The position numbers were made by a program, and so were the translations under genes. Source: Bifidobacterium breve (GTDB lineage Bacteria; Actinomycetota; Actinomycetes; Mycobacteriales; Mycobacteriaceae). From it: a stretch of 5,816 bases of DNA. Where the stretch lies: positions 1 to 5,816 of the forward strand of contig CAMCWJ010000192.1 in NCBI GenBank assembly GCA_945882475.1. Direction: 5' to 3'. Every line of letters begins with the position of its first letter. Position 1 is the stretch's first letter. The notes below the pieces were generated by a model, which was not told where the DNA came from, ran no database searches, and saw nothing but the letters and a program-made list of their open reading frames with translations. This document shows, in pieces, positions 1 to 5,816 of this stretch.

Positions 1-1448
1 ACCGTGTCCCCGGTGGCCGCCACGTACCACTGGGTCTGCGACGACCCGACGATCAGCAGGCAGCGCATATCCACCGTGGCGGGTTCCAGATCGGCTAACC
101 GCACCACCGTCACCGATTCGCCGGGCCCGGAGACGTCGCGGCCGATTACTACCGGCGTCCCGGCATCACGGTGCTGTAGCAGCAGATCCCGCATAGCTGC
201 CACCTGCCAGGTGCGACTCTTCGACGCGGGGTTGTAGATCGCCAACACCAGATCCGCGGCGGCCGCCGCGGAGAGCCGCGCGGCGATGACATCCCATGGC
301 TTGAGCCGGTCCGACAGCGAGAGCACCGCGTAGTCGTGGCCCAGTGGCGCGCCGACCCTGCTGGCCACCGCCTGGGCGGCGGTCATCGCGGGGATCACCC
401 GAACGGCGACAGTTGGCCACTGCTTGGCCTCTTCCAACACGGCGGTCGCCATCGCGAAAACCCCAGGGTCACCGGACGATACGACCGCAACCGCGCGGCC
501 CTGCTCGGCCAGTTCACAGGCCAACCGGGCGCGCTGAGGTTCATCGGTGTTATCGGACGGGTGTCGGCGTTGTCCAGGACGGATCGGTACCCGGTCCAGA
601 TATGGGCCGTAGCCGATCAGATCGGTGGCGGCAGCCAATTCGCGCAGGGACTGCGGCGTCATCCATTCGACGTCACCCGGGCCGAGGCCGACGACCGCGA
701 CGGTCCCGATCCGCGGTGCCGACCGGGTGCTGCGGCCGTCGCCTGGAACGACGGCCACCGAGAAGTACGGCACATTGTTTTCGTCGACATCTGAAGCGGG
801 CATGACCCGTTGAGTGTCGCTGCTGGCCCGCTCGACGTATACCGCCTCATCGAGGCGGCCCGACAGCGAGAGCGCTTCGCGCACTTGCCGATACGTACGG
901 CCCAGCTTCATGATCACCGCGGCGTCGGTATCGGCCAGACGGCGGGCGAGCTCGCTTACCGGCAGGGTGCCCGGTAGCACCGACAGCACTTCGTCACCGG
1001 TTGCCAGCGGAGTGGACATCGCCGCGGAGGCTGCGCTCATCGATGTCACCCCGGGCACGATCACCGCGTCGAAGCGTGCTGCCAGGCGCGTATGCATATG
1101 CATATACGAGCTGTAAAACAGCGGATCGCCCTCGGCCAGCAGGGCTACGTCGCGGCCGGCTTCGAGATGCGCTGCAATCCGGTCGGCGGACTCGGCGTAG
1201 AAGTCCGCCATCGCCCCGTCGTAGCCGCCGGGGTGGTCGGTATCCCCGGTGGTTACCGGGTAGACGAGGTGTTCTTCGATCTGGCCGGACCGCAAATACG
1301 GCTCGGCGATACCACGGGCGATGCTCTTGCCATGGCGCGCACTGTGATACGCGACCACGTCGACCGCGCCGATGATCCGCGCAGCCTTCACGGTCACCAG
1401 TTCCGGGTCGCCCGGGCCCACGCCGACGCCGTACAGGGTGCCGCTCAT
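1..1448 (-). CDS. cobIJ: CobIJ fusion: precorrin-2 C20-methyltransferase / precorrin-3B C17-methyltransferase (3' end off the window)
   Basis: Bifunctional SAM-dependent tetrapyrrole methylase of aerobic cobalamin synthesis, expected in the cytoplasm. Reading down from ATG 1448-1446, the frame stays open for 482 codons to the window edge. Domain 1 (about residues 1-240) is CobI-type, making precorrin-3A from precorrin-2: N-terminal GVGPGDPELVT (9-19), GDPLFYSSYMHMHTRL (107-122) and PGVTSMSAASA (132-142). A short linker (about 236-247) leads to domain 2, CobJ-type, which methylates C17 and contracts the ring to precorrin-4: VVGLGPGD (252-259), SSGDPGVFAMA (324-334), PAMTAAQAVASR (353-364), GHDYAVLSLSD (370-380), YNPASKSR (405-412) and IVGSSQTQWY near residue 470. 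Fused mycobacterial proteins are about 500 residues, so only some 15-20 residues are missing. It is the third gene of the cobG-cobH-cobIJ operon, 30 nt after the cobH stop. The ATG is chosen because it places the SAM-binding glycine loop at the usual distance from the N-terminus. An in-frame TTG at 1460-1458 is a weaker alternative. Family assignment is very secure; the fusion is known in mycobacteria. Confidence 0.96.
   Translation of the reverse strand, partial: MSGTLYGVGVGPGDPELVTVKAARIIGAVDVVAYHSARHGKSIARGIAEPYLRSGQIEEHLVYPVTTGDTDHPGGYDGAMADFYAESADRIAAHLEAGRDVALLAEGDPLFYSSYMHMHTRLAARFDAVIVPGVTSMSAASAAMSTPLATGDEVLSVLPGTLPVSELARRLADTDAAVIMKLGRTYRQVREALSLSGRLDEAVYVERASSDTQRVMPASDVDENNVPYFSVAVVPGDGRSTRSAPRIGTVAVVGLGPGDVEWMTPQSLRELAAATDLIGYGPYLDRVPIRPGQRRHPSDNTDEPQRARLACELAEQGRAVAVVSSGDPGVFAMATAVLEEAKQWPTVAVRVIPAMTAAQAVASRVGAPLGHDYAVLSLSDRLKPWDVIAARLSAAAAADLVLAIYNPASKSRTWQVAAMRDLLLQHRDAGTPVVIGRDVSGPGESVTVVRLADLEPATVDMRCLLIVGSSQTQWYVAATGDT
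1091..1104. repeat. 14-bp perfect AT-rich palindrome inside cobIJ
   Basis: The sequence TATGCATATGCATA equals its own reverse complement. It lies within the CobI domain and encodes the MHMH of the SYMHMHTRL segment (residues 115-122), using CAT for both histidines although the surrounding gene favours G/C-ending codons. Methionine has only one codon, so much of the symmetry follows from the protein sequence. No regulatory role can be claimed. Confidence 0.6.
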
Positions 1449-1482
1449 CGCTTCAGCCAATTGCTCATTCGGCAAGCCTCAT
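1445..1482 (-). promoter_or_regulatory. Candidate translational-coupling relay (three successive ATGA overlaps) between cobH and cobIJ
   Basis: On the minus strand the cobH stop TGA (1481-1479) overlaps an ATG (1482-1480). That ATG opens the 5-codon frame MRLAE, ending at TGA 1467-1465. This stop overlaps another ATG (1468-1466), which opens the 7-codon frame MSNWLKR, ending at TGA 1447-1445. That stop in turn overlaps the cobIJ start ATG (1448-1446). Each junction is the tetranucleotide ATGA, the classic termination-reinitiation overlap. No strong Shine-Dalgarno sequence precedes cobIJ, so a ribosome leaving cobH could reach cobIJ stepwise. The arrangement is seen directly; the function is inference, and chance is possible in 38 nt. 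Confidence 0.4.
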
Positions 1483-2105
1483 TCGCGCGTACTCGCGATC
1501 GCGTTGACCGCCGCCGCCGCCATCGCACTGCCACCGCGACGGCCGCGCACTACGAGGTAGTCCATCCCTCTCGGGTGCTCGACGAGTTCCTGTTTGGATT
1601 GCGCCGACCCGACGAAGCCCACCGGGCCGCCGAGTACCGACACCGGCGCATCCGCGCCCTCGTCGATGAGTTCCAGCAACCGGAACAGTGCCGTGGGCGC
1701 ATTGCCGATCGCCAGCACCGCACCACCCATCCGGTCGGCCCATAACTCCACTCCGGCCGCCGACCGGGTGGTGTCACGCCGTCGCGCCAGATCGGCTGCG
1801 CGGGGGTCGGCGACAAGAGACACCACCTCATTGGCAGCGGGCAACCGGGCGGCGGTGATGCCCGCGGCCACCATCGACGAATCGCACAGGATCGGGGCGC
1901 CCGCGGCCAGGGCGGCGTGGGTGACAGCGACCACGCCAGGGGTGAAGTCCACATGCTCGGTGAGGTCGACCTGGCCGCAGGTGTGGATCAACCGCACCAC
2001 CACCCGCGCGACGTCCTCGGGGAACCGGCTCAGGTCCGACTCGGCCCGGATCGTCGCGAAGGACTGCCGGTAGATCTCGCCGGCGTCGCGGATGTAGTCG
2101 AGCAC
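1479..2105 (-). CDS. cobH: Precorrin-8X methylmutase CobH
   Basis: CobH/CbiC-family enzyme that moves the C11 methyl group to C12, turning precorrin-8X into hydrogenobyrinic acid in the late aerobic cobalamin pathway. The 208-residue product matches the usual family length (about 205-220). The N-terminus reads MLDYIRDAGEIYRQSF, and RLIHTCGQVD (38-47) carries the conserved histidine, here His41, which corresponds to the catalytic proton-shuttling His of the family. Further family blocks are PILCDSSMVAAGI (71-83), AIGNAPTALFRLLEL (132-146), GGPVGFVGSAQSK (159-171) and the C-terminal VVRGRRGGSAMAAAAVNAIA (185-204). The start is GTG at 2105-2103. The cobG stop TAG lies in the same frame four codons upstream, so no longer start exists. 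It follows cobG by 9 nt and precedes cobIJ by 30 nt. The protein looks intact. Confidence 0.97.
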   Translation of the reverse strand: MLDYIRDAGEIYRQSFATIRAESDLSRFPEDVARVVVRLIHTCGQVDLTEHVDFTPGVVAVTHAALAAGAPILCDSSMVAAGITAARLPAANEVVSLVADPRAADLARRRDTTRSAAGVELWADRMGGAVLAIGNAPTALFRLLELIDEGADAPVSVLGGPVGFVGSAQSKQELVEHPRGMDYLVVRGRRGGSAMAAAAVNAIASTRE

Positions 2106-2117
2106 GCCATCACCCTA
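2106..2117 (-). promoter_or_regulatory. cobG-cobH junction with likely cobH ribosome binding site
   Basis: Minus-strand sequence from the cobG stop reads TAGGGTGATGGC and then the cobH GTG. The GGTGA part resembles the 3' portion of a Shine-Dalgarno sequence, 4 nt before GTG 2105, and it overlaps the end of cobG, which favours translational coupling. A competing ATG at 2110-2108 is out of frame with cobH and opens onto no conserved protein, so GTG is the true start. Confidence 0.5.
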
Positions 2118-3230
2118 CGGCGGTGGCAGAAGGGGTAGATACCCCTCGCCGGTGGCCACCAACACCTCGGCGGCGGCGGGACGTCCGCAGGCCCGTTCGC
2201 AGCCCACGTAGTGCACGCTGCCCTCAGCGCTGCCCGATTCCGCCACCCGCGCGGCTTCGGCGCGCACATCCGCCCGTGACCGCTCGCACCCCGGGCTACC
2301 CACGCAGGCGGTCACGTCCAGCCAGGGCGAGGCCGTATCGAACACCAGGCCCAGCGGTGCCAGCACCCGCAGCGAGGTGTCGGCCACGCCCTCATCAAGG
2401 TCGCACACCAGCAGTGAGCGCCACGGGGTGATCACCACCGGCGATTCGATGGCGGCCACGAACTGCGCCTGCCGCGCTGAGAGCACTCCGAGTGGCACCG
2501 CCGCCCCGAGTGCGACGCGACCGTCGTCCTGTTCGATCCAGCCGACCGGAGGCCGGGGCGCCGCCGGGATCGGCACCGGGGGTGATACTTGCGTGAACCC
2601 GGCAAGCAGCGCCGCCGGATCATCCAATTCTTTTACTCGCCAGGCCGTTCCGCGAGACTCGGCGAATCGAGCGGCGACGGTGATCATCGCCGCCACCGCC
2701 GCATCGGCGCCCAGCCGGACCCCGGTGTCGCGGCCGGCCATCAGCAGGGCGACGCCGTCGTCGACCACCTGCACTCCGACGTCCGCGGCCAGGCCGGACA
2801 CATCGGCGGTGCCGTCGTCGATGCTGAACAGAAACCTTCCGGGCAGGCGGGCCAGCACTGGGTCGGCCTGCAGCGCACGGTCCAGTTCGCCGACCCACGA
2901 ACGCACATCGGCGCGACCCCCGAGGCGGCCCGACAGCGGGGAGGTGACGATGTTGCGAACCAGTTCATGGGTGGGCGAGGGCAGCAGGCCGGCCGCAGCC
3001 ACCGCGTCGGCGACGGCCGCGGTGTCGGTGATGCCGCGCACCTGCACGTTGCCCCGGGCGGTGAGTTCCAGGGTGCCGGCCCCGAATCGGTCGGCAGCAT
3101 CAGCCAGGGACTCCAGTTGGGCGGCGGTGATCATCCCACCGGGCAGTCGGATCCGTGCCAATGCGCCGTCGGCGGCGCTGTGCACGGTCAGCGCGCCGGG
3201 GCAGGCGTCGTCGTCGCGGGTGCGGGCCAC
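2115..3230 (-). CDS. cobG: Precorrin-3B synthase CobG (Fe-S monooxygenase)
   Basis: O2-dependent enzyme that hydroxylates precorrin-3A at C20 and forms the lactone precorrin-3B, preparing ring contraction. It belongs to the nitrite/sulfite reductase-like fold. From GTG 3230 the product is 371 residues, the usual CobG size. It shows an N-terminal CPGAL (10-14), the GTLELTARGNVQVRGI block (52-67) typical of the ferredoxin-like half-domain, RNIVTSPLSG (92-101), and a [4Fe-4S] ligand set C309-x5-C315 (ACVGSPGC) plus C344-x3-C348 (GCERAC). The frame stays open further upstream, giving a 409-residue version from 3344. That version would overlap cobN by 53 bp and run through both promoter elements, and its first 38 residues do not look like CobG, so the GTG at 3230 is preferred. 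A -10-like TACCGT sits exactly 6 nt before this GTG. CobG marks the aerobic pathway. It is first in the cobG-cobH-cobIJ operon. Confidence 0.95.
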   Translation of the reverse strand: MARTRDDDACPGALTVHSAADGALARIRLPGGMITAAQLESLADAADRFGAGTLELTARGNVQVRGITDTAAVADAVAAAGLLPSPTHELVRNIVTSPLSGRLGGRADVRSWVGELDRALQADPVLARLPGRFLFSIDDGTADVSGLAADVGVQVVDDGVALLMAGRDTGVRLGADAAVAAMITVAARFAESRGTAWRVKELDDPAALLAGFTQVSPPVPIPAAPRPPVGWIEQDDGRVALGAAVPLGVLSARQAQFVAAIESPVVITPWRSLLVCDLDEGVADTSLRVLAPLGLVFDTASPWLDVTACVGSPGCERSRADVRAEAARVAESGSAEGSVHYVGCERACGRPAAAEVLVATGEGYLPLLPPP

Positions 3231-3236
3231 CCGCCC

Positions 3237-3242
3237 ACGGTA
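3237..3242 (-). promoter_or_regulatory. Candidate -10 element for cobG, leaderless spacing
   Basis: The minus strand reads TACCGT, fitting the actinobacterial TANNNT -10 consensus, followed by GGGCGG and then the cobG GTG at 3230. If the hexamer occupies -12 to -7, transcription starts on the G of the start codon, giving a leaderless mRNA. No Shine-Dalgarno-like sequence at a workable distance competes with this reading. Leaderless GTG mRNAs are well known in mycobacteria; its use here is inferred from spacing. Confidence 0.5.
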
Positions 3243-3246
3243 CGAC

Positions 3247-3265
3247 GCGGCCGGGGACGGGCCGC
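3247..3265. repeat. Short inverted repeat between the divergent promoters
   Basis: GCGGCC (3247-3252) is the exact reverse complement of GGCCGC (3260-3265), with a 7-nt spacer. It is centred at 3256, about 26 bp upstream of the cobG start and 36 bp upstream of the cobN start. It could be an operator, but six all-G/C base pairs arise easily in DNA of this composition. Confidence 0.25.
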
Positions 3266-3274
3266 CTGCGCGGC

Positions 3275-3291
3275 TACGGTACGAATAGGGG
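3275..3291 (+). promoter_or_regulatory. Candidate -10 elements and start region for cobN
   Basis: Two overlapping candidates are present. TACGGT (3275-3280) fits TANNNT and would start transcription near A3287, leaving a leader of about 5 nt. TACGAA (3280-3285) fits less well at its last base but would start transcription exactly on the cobN GTG at 3292. The G-run at 3288-3292 abuts the start codon, so it is too close to act as a normal Shine-Dalgarno sequence. Together this suggests a leaderless or nearly leaderless cobN mRNA. Confidence 0.45.

Positions 3292-5816
<2,525 letters not shown>

Larger units (their letters stand above)
3237..3284 (+). repeat. Pair of 9-bp direct repeats ACGGTACGA flanking the intergenic region
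   Basis: ACGGTACGA occurs at 3237-3245 and again at 3276-3284, offset by 39 bp. The left copy contains the cobG -10 candidate on the minus strand; the right copy overlaps the cobN -10 candidates on the plus strand. The repeats are therefore either two reflections of promoter composition or a pair of operator half-sites for a shared regulator. No known regulator motif is recognised. Confidence 0.4.
3231..3291. promoter_or_regulatory. 61-bp divergent cobG/cobN intergenic region
   Basis: All transcription signals for both the cobG operon and cobN must fit here or inside the neighbouring coding ends. It contains -10-like hexamers on both strands, a direct repeat and a short inverted repeat. No clear -35 TTGACA-like box is seen for either direction, which is common for mycobacterial housekeeping promoters. 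It is too short for a cobalamin riboswitch aptamer (about 200 nt). Confidence 0.7.

Noticed and set aside
1449..1478. Rho-independent terminator between cobH and cobIJ
   Set aside because: There is no stem-loop followed by a T-run; the gap is 30 nt and tiled by mini-ORFs, consistent with read-through in one operon.
2377..3288. Long plus-strand open frame opposite cobG
   Set aside because: A Ser/Thr/Arg/Ala-rich antisense shadow of a high-GC gene, with no domain. cobG on the other strand has a full set of conserved motifs.
3231..3291. Cobalamin riboswitch upstream of cobN or cobG
   Set aside because: The spacer is only 61 bp, there is essentially no 5' leader, and no B12-box-like sequence is visible.

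Overview
The window is a compact piece of an aerobic (late cobalt insertion) cobalamin biosynthesis locus from a high-GC actinobacterium. Residue patterns and gene order resemble the cobN / cobG-cobH-cobI(J) region of Mycobacterium and its relatives, so a mycobacterium-like host (for example Mycolicibacterium) is the best guess. That placement rests on remembered family sequences, not on a database search. Coding density is close to 100 %, codon third positions are overwhelmingly G or C, and no mobile element, RNA gene or CRISPR array is visible.

Layout: positions 3230 down to 1 carry a minus-strand operon, cobG (3230-2115), cobH (2105-1479) and the fused cobIJ (1448 to beyond position 1, about the last 15-20 codons missing). 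Positions 3292-5816 carry cobN on the plus strand, cut by the right edge after 841 codons (about two thirds of the protein). The two transcription units diverge from a 61-bp intergenic region (3231-3291). It holds a TANNNT -10-like hexamer in front of each GTG start, a 9-bp direct repeat that covers part of both hexamers, and a 6-bp inverted repeat between them. The spacing suggests that both mRNAs are leaderless or nearly so.

How the genes work together: CobI (first half of CobIJ) methylates precorrin-2 at C20 to give precorrin-3A. CobG uses O2 to make precorrin-3B. CobJ (second half of CobIJ) methylates C17 and contracts the ring to precorrin-4. CobH acts later, converting precorrin-8X to hydrogenobyrinic acid. 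CobN is the large subunit of the ATP-dependent cobaltochelatase that inserts cobalt after a,c-diamidation. The other pathway genes (cobM, cobF, cobK, cobL, cobB and the chelatase ATPase partners) are not in the window.

Most of the window is a recognisable conserved pathway. The least ordinary signals are small: a chain of three ATGA stop/start overlaps bridging cobH and cobIJ through two mini-ORFs; the paired leaderless-type promoters in the cobG-cobN gap; and a symmetric four-cysteine motif (C-x5-C-x2-C-x5-C) in an N-terminal linker of CobN.
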